64,000 bases of DNA, taken from positions 62,001-126,000 of the forward strand of contig DAYM01000013.1 of NCBI GenBank assembly GCA_002506905.1, given 5' to 3'. Every line of letters starts with the position of its first letter. Within the stretch, counting starts at the first letter, position 1. The position numbers and the translations under genes were made by a program. Under the pieces are notes generated by a model. That model was given only the letters and a program-made list of their open reading frames with translations, did no database searches and was not told the origin of the DNA. Below, piece by piece: positions 16,103 through 23,979 of the stretch. The stretch is from Methanomassiliicoccaceae archaeon UBA328 (GTDB lineage: Archaea; Thermoplasmatota; Thermoplasmata; Methanomassiliicoccales; Methanomethylophilaceae).

Positions 16103-17191
16103 ATGAACACAATGACTCCGTATGAGAGAGCAATTGGAGCATTGCAGGGGGATAAAGTGGATGAATTGCCAGGATATCCTCTCGCATGCGCTATAGGGCG
16201 CCGTCTTCTTCCTAAGAAAACAACTCTGCGCGAGATCTCGACCAATGCAAAAGCATGTGCGGATTCTTATATTATGACGGCTGAGAAGTATAAGCTTCCT
16301 TATACTGTGTCTTTAATCGATCTTGCTATCCAGGCAGCTGATTACGGGGCTCATGTAAGGATGGACGAGGAAAACACTGCATTCGTCGATGGACATCTCA
16401 TCCACAGTCCCGAGGACTATGAGAAGTTCCAGCCATTGGATCCTCATGAAGGAAGATTGGGCTATCTTATTGATACGAACCGCATGATCGCAGATGCGCT
16501 TTACAAAAAGTCGTATCTTGCGGTGCACATCGAGGGTCCGTTGCTCGCGCTTTCACAGAGTGCTGGTGCGGAGCGCCTGTTCATGGACATGTTCTCGGAT
16601 CCGGAGCCTGTGCATAAAGCACTGGTGAACACGACCGAGACATGTTCTAGGGCGTTGAAAGCAATATCGGAGACAAAAACTCCGGGTATATGCTGGAATT
16701 TCCTGTGGGGGAACTATGCGGTTCTCGGAGATGCGGAATACAAGGAATTCGAAGGCAATGACAAGTATGCCAAGCGTCTGATCAAAGAGACAAGAGATCT
16801 AGGTTTGGGATTTGCTATCCACAATTGTGCGGACATGCCTCATCTGGATACGCAGATAAAGGATTTCAAGCCCGATATGTATTCTATGGCGTACTATCCG
16901 CTAAACAGTTCCTCGCCTTCCGCTACCAAGGTATTGGAAGGAGGATATGCGGATAATTGCGTTATCGCAGGGCAGATTGATCCACAGCTTTTTGTAAGGG
17001 GAACCCCTGAAAAAATGGATGCCGCGGTCAAGGATCTGTGTCAGGAAGTAAAAACCGGTCTTTGCAAGCGCGATCTGGATTCCAAATGGTGTATTGCGAG
17101 CGGTTGCGAAGTTCCTCCGGAGCTAAGCACACCGTTGGAGAGCATTGAGACTTTCATGAATGCCGTACATAAGTATGGAAAGATGGCCTGA
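16103..17191 (+). CDS. MtbA/MtaA-type methylcobamide:CoM methyltransferase (copy B)
   Basis: A full-length 362-residue UroD-fold methyltransferase. Zinc ligands H240, C242 (AIHNC) and C335 (SGCEVPP) match the H-x-C...C site that activates coenzyme M thiolate in MtaA/MtbA. It would move the methyl group from the adjacent corrinoid protein to CoM. RBS AAGGAGTGATGG lies before the ATG at 16103; the ATG four codons later is an alternative start. Two hairpins follow before the small cysteine-rich gene. Similarity to copy A is high through the C-terminal two-thirds. Confidence 0.88.
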   Translation: MNTMTPYERAIGALQGDKVDELPGYPLACAIGRRLLPKKTTLREISTNAKACADSYIMTAEKYKLPYTVSLIDLAIQAADYGAHVRMDEENTAFVDGHLIHSPEDYEKFQPLDPHEGRLGYLIDTNRMIADALYKKSYLAVHIEGPLLALSQSAGAERLFMDMFSDPEPVHKALVNTTETCSRALKAISETKTPGICWNFLWGNYAVLGDAEYKEFEGNDKYAKRLIKETRDLGLGFAIHNCADMPHLDTQIKDFKPDMYSMAYYPLNSSSPSATKVLEGGYADNCVIAGQIDPQLFVRGTPEKMDAAVKDLCQEVKTGLCKRDLDSKWCIASGCEVPPELSTPLESIETFMNAVHKYGKMA

Positions 17192-17219
17192 ATAGGACAT
17201 CCACTGCTCTAAACAATTT

Positions 17220-17290
17220 ATTCGGGGTCATTTTTGATCCCGAATCCTCCAATTGGGTGCCGGCGACCTATGTGTATGATCGCCGGTACC
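17220..17290 (+). terminator. Two hairpins between methyltransferase and small gene (copy B)
   Basis: Stem ATTCGGGGTC/GATCCCGAAT (17220-17245, one G-U) and stem GGTGCCGGCGA/TCGCCGGTACC (17256-17290, 11 bp with one G-U, 13-nt loop). They occupy the same gene boundary as the hairpins in copy A and may limit read-through or stabilise transcript ends. Confidence 0.45.
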
Positions 17291-17312
17291 AAAACAAATC
17301 AAGGTGAATAAA

Positions 17313-17624
17313 ATGGGTTATTATGAAACGATGAACGCGTACGGTTTCTCCAATGAGACCGTGGCCTCTTTAAAGAAATTCGATTGTCCCCGCTGTGGAT
17401 TCAGCTTTTCACTCGTGTATGCCCGGGCAATCGCCTGTCAGGGATGTTCCGAAGCTACACGCAACTGTCCAAAGGTAAGATGTGCAAAGTGCGATTACGA
17501 ATTCTATCTGGATCAGACTCCGGAGATCAACAGTACGCATCAGCAGAAGGTTATGGCCAACCACATATGCAGCATAGTAAACGATCGCAACGATGGTATC
17601 GGGATAAGTGCCAAGAACCGTTGA
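17313..17624 (+). CDS. Small seven-cysteine metal-binding protein (copy B)
   Basis: A 103-residue paralogue of the protein at 13645-13956 with all seven cysteines in the same places (CPRC, CQGC, NCPK, CAKC) and the shared segment FSLVYARA. The start at 17313 is supported by AAGGTG 6 bases upstream; the in-frame GTG at 17304 lies inside that RBS. Here it follows the methyltransferase directly, whereas copy A sits before hyuA. The stop is 3 bases from the convergent sensor gene. A cluster-binding or zinc role is inferred. Confidence 0.75.
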   Translation: MGYYETMNAYGFSNETVASLKKFDCPRCGFSFSLVYARAIACQGCSEATRNCPKVRCAKCDYEFYLDQTPEINSTHQQKVMANHICSIVNDRNDGIGISAKNR

Positions 17625-17627
17625 AAT

Positions 17628-19556
17628 TCATTCGAAGGTAATCGAATATTTCGAGGGCGGGATCATGATCTGAATATCGAATCCCTCGCCCGGAATTCCG
17701 GATTCCTGATACATGAATCCGTGGATCTTCAAATATTTTCCGACGATATATAATTCAGGTCCGAATATGTTGGGATCATCGTTGGTGATCTCATCCTTTT
17801 TCTCTTTTGGAATTCCGATACCGTCGTCGATGTAGTTTATTATCAGGGTCCCGCTTTTGATGCAGCCTGTAATACTAATGTTGTTGGCACCGTTGTTTTT
17901 GGAGAAAATCAGAAGATTTTTAAACATCGTTGTGGCGTCCGCGCCCCCCATCACGCACATTCCTCTCAATTTATATGTGATGTTCAGCGGGTTGTTGGAG
18001 TTCAGTTTGTTGTACGCTTTCAGTGCGTCGTCGACGGATTGCTGAAGATAGCACCATTTGGCATCTTCTGCGAACAGTTCGCGACAAGAATCTGCAAAGG
18101 AAGTCAGCTTGGTCATCTTTGTTGCATCTGTCAGGATATCCTCTTTGCTGATATCGTTGTTATGACATTGTGACATCAGACTTTCGGAGATGGTTTTGAC
18201 CTGCGATACTATGTAATTTATCATCGGTTCGTTTAATTGTTTTTCTGAGGACCAGTTGGCTTTTCTACCGGATTCGTCATCTACATTGGTAATCATTATG
18301 CAGAAACCGCTGCTTTTGAATGTGGAATCTGTCAGCAATGTCACGCAGATATGTATCAGGTGATTTTTGTTATTTCTTACGAATTTCAAGGTGGTCTCAT
18401 GAGGTGTTTTCTCGACTCTGACCGCTAGAATCATGTTAACAGCCAATTCGGCGACTTCACCTCTGCATTTATCAATGGAATTGCGCTTGTCCTTCGTGCT
18501 GAGTTCCAGAAAATACGATGCCGCCTCATTGCATTCAATGATTTCCAGATCATTGTTCAGAATTACGATTCCCAGCAACGGATTGTTCATAATCTGTGTA
18601 ATCAGCTGGTCCGGTGAGGAGAACAGATTCATTCCGATGATGTTCTCTTTGTATATGTTCACCAATCCATCCATCATCAATGTAAGTTGTTCTTCGTCTT
18701 CGAGGATGTACTCGTCAACCTAATTGGCAACGCCTGCAGTTGCCAGAACGACACCATTGTGGATAATGGGGATCATTACAGTCCTTGTGATGTCCAGTCC
18801 CTCTATCGGAAGATTGATGTCCGAAGGCCATTGCTTGCTGTTGTATATGTCATCTTTGTTGAAATCGTTAATTCTCACATTTTGTTTTTTGAGAATTGGC
18901 ACTCCCCAGAGCCCTACCTCGTCAAGTGGGTACGTGCGATCTATGTTCGTAACGGTTTGATGATATTCGTCAAGTCCCTGCGAGTACGCGATAAGGCGCA
19001 GGCTGCGTTTATTGCTGTCGTATAGTGCAATATATCCGAATCTGCTGTTCGTAAGTTCTATGGTTGTTCTCAGAACGTACTCTATGACCTCTTTGAAAGG
19101 ACGGTCATTCATCCTTGAGATCTGCACAAGGGCTTTCAGTCTTTTCACGTTGATCGTTTGCATTGTGTTTGCATGTTTGCGCTCTGCGCAGATCACGATC
19201 TTGGAGGCTAGATTCATGTAGAAGTTCATTGCCGACGAAGATTTGCATATGTAGTAGTCTACGCGCAGTTCGAAAGCTTTGATGGCAAGATCTGCATCAA
19301 TGGTGGGGGATACTACTATGAACGGCCTGAGATCCCCGACTCTGATCCGTTGATTGAATATCTTTATGGCGTCCAACTTAGGCGGTTCGTGATCGCATAC
19401 TATAACATCTATGTTTTTATTTACTTCCAGAACATCTCTGACTTCATTTTCATTGCTGGCAGAGAATATGGTTATGTCCTTATTGATGTTGGATATATAT
19501 TTGGTCACTTTTTGGGAAAATTCATCACTCATACTGATGAACAACGCCTTGTACAT
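17628..19556 (-). CDS. REC-GAF-PAS-HATPase sensor protein with one in-frame TAG (copy B)
   Basis: Reads as a 642-residue paralogue of the 635-residue sensor at 9746 if TAG at 18720-18722 (codon 279) is translated. Reading continues in the same frame on both sides: LATAGVAN, TAG, VDEYILEDEEQLT, matching copy A MATAGVGN-K-AREYTEDDVKQFT. No other stop or frameshift is seen. The organism may insert pyrrolysine here; otherwise two half-proteins result. The H-box and N-box residues are missing, as in copy A (MINYIVSQ; NLLIFSK). The start at 19556 (MYKALF) matches copy A; an ATG 24 codons upstream is possible. It converges with the small gene and lies downstream of hyuA copy B. Confidence 0.75.
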
Positions 19557-19665
19557 GCGCTTTGATATGTTGTTGTTGTTTATTAACGTACCTTTATTTT
19601 TTCTAAGGTCAAACAATCGCATCTGCAATGCACATCGTCTAGATGTGAATTTTTCCGTTAAACAT

Positions 19666-21648
19666 TCATATCATCTGTACAGGTTTACCGCTTGCGGTCA
19701 CGGTTACGGTGACGTCGAGAATGGCTTTTGACAGACCTGTGTCATATGTTTTCTCGTCGACTTTGTATTCGACATTGAAATTCGATGCACCCGATTTGAT
19801 GACTGATTCTCCGACGTATTTTTCACCGGCTGATTTGGCCTGTTTGATTGCATCATTGATGTTATCGAATTCGAATTTACCCATCTTAGAAAATGATGTG
19901 CAGGGATCCTTGTATCCCGAAGCTCCGTTTTTTGGTTCTATGAGCACCGAAATGGATTCTACGATGCATCCGGATATGGCCCCTATAGCGTTTCCGGCCA
20001 TGCTGTCCTCGGATGAGACGTATTGCGTGTTCAATTTCTTTGATACCTGGGGAAGCCACGAATCGACGGGTGCGCCTATTCCGACAATAGGGTCTTTGAG
20101 TGTAATCCTACAGTTGAATTCGTCATCGGGAATTCCGGATGTGACAATATCCAGTATCTTGCCGCAAATCGGGCAAGTCGAAGTTGTTCCTGTTTTATCG
20201 GATAATATCTTCATCATGATCTCATTGGTGATCTTTTTCACGACCATCTCCTTGACATGGTTGATGAAATTCTTGCTGCTGATACCGACACGTCTGCTGG
20301 CATATTCTACTCCTATATTCGAAGCTTCAGCATTATATTCGACGTATGTTCCTTCCGCATGGAGCAAATCCGTTGGGGTCAGTCCGATTCTTAGTACGTA
20401 CCCTGTTTCCTCCAGATTGCTTATATTAAAGTTGAGCGGGTGTGTATTTAGAATATTGGCGGCACGTCTTAGGGTGATCGGATGTGCGCTTATCAAGGCT
20501 ATGAATTCGCGGTCCAGTATCGGTAAATTGTCTGTAGACATGGGATTGGACGTCATGAAGAATTCTATGTCTGAAACGACGTTTTTGTCGTCGAAGGATT
20601 TTTCGTATTTCACAGGGATCTTAAGCGCATCTCTGAGATCGTTCAGTATATCGGGATACAATGATGCCGCGATACACAACGGCACAACACGTTGAGGTTT
20701 AAGCGATATGGTTTTTCCGTTTAGAAAAATACGGCTGTCCCCGCCTATCCCGGATGTGGTGATGTTGGCAGCTTTCACATGTGTACGGAAACCACCTATC
20801 ACAGCTCCTTTCTTTTCAATGTCCGGATATCCGTTTTTCAGGATTCCTATGTCCGTAGTGGTACCGCCCATGTCTACGACCACCGCATCTTTGATGCCTG
20901 TGAGCACACGTGCTCCGTTGAGGCTTGCTGCAGGTCCGCACAGTATGGTTTCCACGGGACGTTCTTTGGCAGATTCGATATTTGTTATAGATCCGTCTCC
21001 TTTGACGATCATGATCGGGGCGGATATGCTGTGCCGGCCCATAACATCTATTACAGACATTATCAGTTCTTTGATGATAGGTATAAGCTTGGCATTCATC
21101 ACTGCGGTTATCGTCCTTTCATTGAATCCCAGTGATGATGATAATTGATACCCGCAGACAACGGGTTTTCCCGTTATCTTCTTCGACAGTTTTTCGATTT
21201 CTATCTCATGTTCCGGATTTCTAACACTCATGTATCCTGTAATTGCAATGCAGTCGACACGATTTTTGATTACATTTAGAAAGATAGTCGCAGTCGTGGT
21301 ATCCAATGGTTCTGTTTCATCGCCGTTGAGATCATGTTTTCCTTTTATGCATATATATTCGTCCGAATTCACAGTTATACTTGGTTCTCTGCCTATGCAT
21401 ATAAGTGCAATTTTACATCCATGTCCTTCAACTATTGAATTGGTTGCAAGTGTCGATGACAGTGAGACGATCGATATCTTCGACAGAAGTTCGTTGTCAA
21501 AATTCGCTATTGAATTTTCTATTCCTTTGGCAAGATTATCCTTTGTGGTCAAGGCCTTTGCTTTTTCCAGGACCGTGTTGTTGTTTATATCGATTATCAC
21601 GGCATCTGTGTAAGTTCCGCCTGTATCAAGTCCCAATCCTATTGACAT
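19666..21648 (-). CDS. HyuA-like hydantoinase/oxoprolinase-family ATPase (copy B)
   Basis: 660 residues, the same length as copy A and highly similar throughout: GLGLDTGGTYTDAV, VVVDMGGTTTDIGIL, a CPIC metal motif, IGIGAPVDSWLPQV. Third codon positions are much richer in A/T than in copy A, which suggests separate ancestry or acquisition. The ATG at 21648 follows the alignment with copy A; upstream in-frame sequence is non-homologous and overlaps the leader element. The sensor gene lies 109 bases downstream on the same strand. Function as for copy A: unproven, possibly ATP-dependent corrinoid reactivation. Confidence 0.8.
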   Translation of the reverse strand: MSIGLGLDTGGTYTDAVIIDINNNTVLEKAKALTTKDNLAKGIENSIANFDNELLSKISIVSLSSTLATNSIVEGHGCKIALICIGREPSITVNSDEYICIKGKHDLNGDETEPLDTTTATIFLNVIKNRVDCIAITGYMSVRNPEHEIEIEKLSKKITGKPVVCGYQLSSSLGFNERTITAVMNAKLIPIIKELIMSVIDVMGRHSISAPIMIVKGDGSITNIESAKERPVETILCGPAASLNGARVLTGIKDAVVVDMGGTTTDIGILKNGYPDIEKKGAVIGGFRTHVKAANITTSGIGGDSRIFLNGKTISLKPQRVVPLCIAASLYPDILNDLRDALKIPVKYEKSFDDKNVVSDIEFFMTSNPMSTDNLPILDREFIALISAHPITLRRAANILNTHPLNFNISNLEETGYVLRIGLTPTDLLHAEGTYVEYNAEASNIGVEYASRRVGISSKNFINHVKEMVVKKITNEIMMKILSDKTGTTSTCPICGKILDIVTSGIPDDEFNCRITLKDPIVGIGAPVDSWLPQVSKKLNTQYVSSEDSMAGNAIGAISGCIVESISVLIEPKNGASGYKDPCTSFSKMGKFEFDNINDAIKQAKSAGEKYVGESVIKSGASNFNVEYKVDEKTYDTGLSKAILDVTVTVTASGKPVQMI

Positions 21649-21670
21649 GTTATCACTTTTATTTAACGGG

Positions 21671-21725
21671 CGGGCCTGTACGACAGGGAGCGCGATTGTG
21701 CAAACAGAGATCAGATACAGGTCCG
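21671..21725 (-). promoter_or_regulatory. Structured leader element upstream of copy B hyuA
   Basis: On the minus strand CGGACCTGTA pairs with TACAGGCCCG (9 of 10). The 12-mer CGGACCTGTATC is identical to the copy A element, and the interior again has GATC, CTG, CACA and ATCGC blocks. It ends 22 bases before the hyuA ATG. Together with 13989-14049 it defines a conserved 55-61 nt element. Confidence 0.55.
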
Positions 21726-22293
21726 CTAGAGTTCTATGATGGATTTTTTGTTTGCGAATATTAGTAATAAATTTGTTTTTAAGTGGTTTGAATTGAAATG
21801 GTTTTGGAGGAAAAACCGTTTCCATGATGTTCTTAGGTGGTATGGTTATGGCATCAGATTTGGGTTATTGTTCTCTCATGTCACAATCTCTGACTTTTTT
21901 CAGAGATAGATATTAAATCTGTTTACTCCTTATTTAAATCCATTTTATGGATGGATGAAATAACCATAATAAAAATAGTTAATTACAAAAATATTGGTTG
22001 ATTGATATATAAATAAAGTATAATATTGGTTATATCAACAAAATTTTTATTCAATAAATCGAGGTAAAATATTGTATTAAAAATTAATTTTATTATTAAG
22101 TATAAATAATTATCTAGTAGATAATTTATGCAGATCTCAATATTCTACGAACGGTCGAATGTTAATGTCGCGATGTCCGTTTTTATTTGAGCTTTATTTC
22201 GGTCTGTTGTTGCGGGTGTTTTCGGAGTATGTTGTTCAAACGCACAGTATCCGATGCTAAACGATATATACGGCCGATACTGGTTTTACAACC
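21726..22293. other. AT-rich intergenic region with palindromic box
   Basis: About 570 bases without a supported gene. 21938-21952 holds ATCCAT-N3-ATGGAT. A hairpin ATCTCTGA/TCAGAGAT lies near 21886-21906. 21960-22130 is almost pure A/T. GATATATAC near 22264 fits a TATA box for the gene at 22294. The AT-rich block marks the right edge of the copy B island. Confidence 0.5.
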
Positions 22294-22626
22294 ATGGCCT
22301 CCACAGTGACCGTTCATATGAACACATGCAGCAAGACCAGCAAGGTCACCGCATCCATGCAGGATGACGGGACGATCAGCATCAAGATCGTTTCCGACTG
22401 CAAGAATGTCAAGGATTACGCAGAGAAACTGACCTCGATAACGATGGACGATATCGTTGCCTTCAACGGCAGCAAGGTCGTCGATCCAGATATCAGGGCT
22501 GCGCTGTCCGTTCCCTGTCTGGTGCCGAATGCGGTATTCGATGCCGCATGGATGGAAGCGGGAATGCTTTCCAAATCTCTGGCACAGAGGGTCGGGAACA
22601 ACAATGTGACCTTCGAGAAGGAATAA
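22294..22626 (+). CDS. Conserved hypothetical small protein
   Basis: 110 residues, soluble, with cysteines in NTCSKTSK, SDCKNVKDYAEKL and VPCLVPNAVFDAAWMEAG. It resembles small cysteine-containing proteins seen in methanogens, but I cannot name a function. A TATA-like GATATATA about 30 bases before the ATG suggests a leaderless transcript. TAA stop; convergent with the ArsD-like gene, with an imperfect GGGG/CCCC hairpin between them. Confidence 0.6.
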   Translation: MASTVTVHMNTCSKTSKVTASMQDDGTISIKIVSDCKNVKDYAEKLTSITMDDIVAFNGSKVVDPDIRAALSVPCLVPNAVFDAAWMEAGMLSKSLAQRVGNNNVTFEKE

Positions 22627-22673
22627 ACGGTTTTCCGGGGGCTCTCACTTCCGTGAAAGTTCCCCTTTTATGA

Positions 22674-23057
22674 TCATTTCTTGGGTATGCATGCGCCCTT
22701 GGTACCGCAGGAACATGCGGGCATGAGGTCGTTGGACTGGGCGGGAGCTCCCTTCTTATTGACGCTCAGCACTCCGTCCGGGACATCCAGATAATCGGCG
22801 AGTGTCTGATCGTCGGGGTATTCCCCGTTGCATACGATGGTACCGAGATAATCCGCGATGGGAAGCGCATCAAGTCCTTCCTGCATGACAAGGTCGTAGG
22901 ATTCCGATTCCTGCGATATCGCAGATATGTCCCTGCATACCACACGTTCTATTTTGATACCCGCAGATCCAAGTTTTCTGACAGATGCCTCGAATCTTTC
23001 CAGGTCTGCTTTGTTCTTGCATACGGCCGGTTCATAGACGATAAAATCCTGATCCAT
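22674..23057 (-). CDS. ArsD-like family protein
   Basis: 127 residues with the ArsD layout: beta strand IVYEPAVC at the N terminus, SAGIKIERVVCRDI, and LPIADYLGTIVCNGEYPDDQ followed by LADYLDVP. The C terminus carries CSCGTKGAC, a likely metal or metalloid site. In ars operons ArsD is a metallochaperone and weak repressor, but no arsA, arsB or arsR is adjacent, so its role here is open. It is downstream of the HAD gene's strand neighbours but separated by promoter-like AT sequence. Confidence 0.6.
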   Translation of the reverse strand: MDQDFIVYEPAVCKNKADLERFEASVRKLGSAGIKIERVVCRDISAISQESESYDLVMQEGLDALPIADYLGTIVCNGEYPDDQTLADYLDVPDGVLSVNKKGAPAQSNDLMPACSCGTKGACIPKK

Positions 23058-23108
23058 GTCCGAATATCTGCTCTCGTGATATTTATACTCTGATAAGGCG
23101 GGTCCGAC

Positions 23109-23789
23109 TCATATCATATCGAGGAGGTCTTTCACGCTGTTAAGTGTGGGAATATTCTTTCCGGCGGTCTCCCAGTCCTCTTTTGTGTATCCTCCCGAGA
23201 GCACCCCGTAGAATCCCGCACCGGAGTCCCTTGCGGTCATCCAATCGAATTTATGGTCTCCTAGGTAGAGGATGTTCTCTGGCTACATTCCGAGGGAATC
23301 CGCCATGTGCCTCATGGCCATGGGAGAGGGTTTCGAATCCTGTTCGGGAAAATCGTCCCTGGCGATGACGGCATCGAACTCTCCGAGGATGTTGTACAGC
23401 GAAAGGACGCGGGCGGCATAGGAGTGGCCTCCGCGGGTGAGTATGCCTGTTTTGTATCCCTTTTTCTTAAGAAGTGCCAGTACGTCAAGTGCACCGTCGA
23501 AGGGTCTTGCCATTCCGGAGTTCTCCAATTCGACCTTGGTGCAGGCCTTTCCCACCTTGTCACGGACATCTTCCAACTCCGAGGAACGTCCGTGCGAGGA
23601 AAGCCAATCCAATCCTCTGTCGAGGTTGATCTTGGATCCCGAGTTCACATCGAAAATATCTTCCGGTATGCCGATGGATGTGAGCTCATCTATTACCGCG
23701 GAGGCCAGTTTGACGTAGTCTACCTTGGTGTTCATGAAAGTGCCGTCCATGTCGAACACGACGGCTTTGTACTTGGGGTCCAATGCCAT
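23109..23789 (-). CDS. HAD-family phosphatase with one in-frame TAG
   Basis: Reads as a 226-residue HAD hydrolase (phosphoglycolate-phosphatase type) if TAG at 23283-23285 (codon 169) is translated. Before it: nucleophile motif VVFDMDGTFMNT and motif II GILTRGG. After it, in the same frame: PENILYLGDHKFDWMTARD, the motif IV region (GD...D) needed for Mg2+ binding. Termination at the TAG would remove motif IV. Relatives have a variable residue (often K or S) at that spot. ATG 23789 is preferred over TTG 23798. The ATG lies in the loop of a 7-bp stem GGGGTCC/GGACCCC. It lies 25 bases after the FeoB-associated gene and may be the end of the feo operon. Confidence 0.78.
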
Positions 23790-23814
23790 GGACCCCAAGT
23801 ATGCCTTAAGGGGT

Positions 23815-23979
23815 TTAATTTTTCTCTCTAGGTGAGTCGTTCTTCTGCGCTTTGCAGCAACATCCTTTGTTGCAGCAGCCCGAACATCCTCCGGCCCTGA
23901 ATCCTCTTACTGTGTAATACAGCGAGGCGACCAGTATCAGTACCACCGCGACAAGGGCGATCGTTGTTGCAGCGTTCAT
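23815..23979 (-). CDS. FeoB-associated cysteine-rich membrane protein
   Basis: 54 residues: one N-terminal transmembrane helix (TIALVAVVLILVASL), then a short tail packed with cysteines (GGCSGCCNKGCCCK). It matches the FeoB-associated small protein family, thought to assist ferrous iron uptake. Its ATG overlaps the feoB stop (ATGA). TAA stop. Confidence 0.82.
   Translation of the reverse strand: MNAATTIALVAVVLILVASLYYTVRGFRAGGCSGCCNKGCCCKAQKNDSPREKN

Noticed and set aside
15452..17191. A trimethylamine, dimethylamine or methanol methyltransferase operon
   Set aside because: No MttB, MtbB, MtmB or MtaB gene is linked, so the substrate cannot be assigned.
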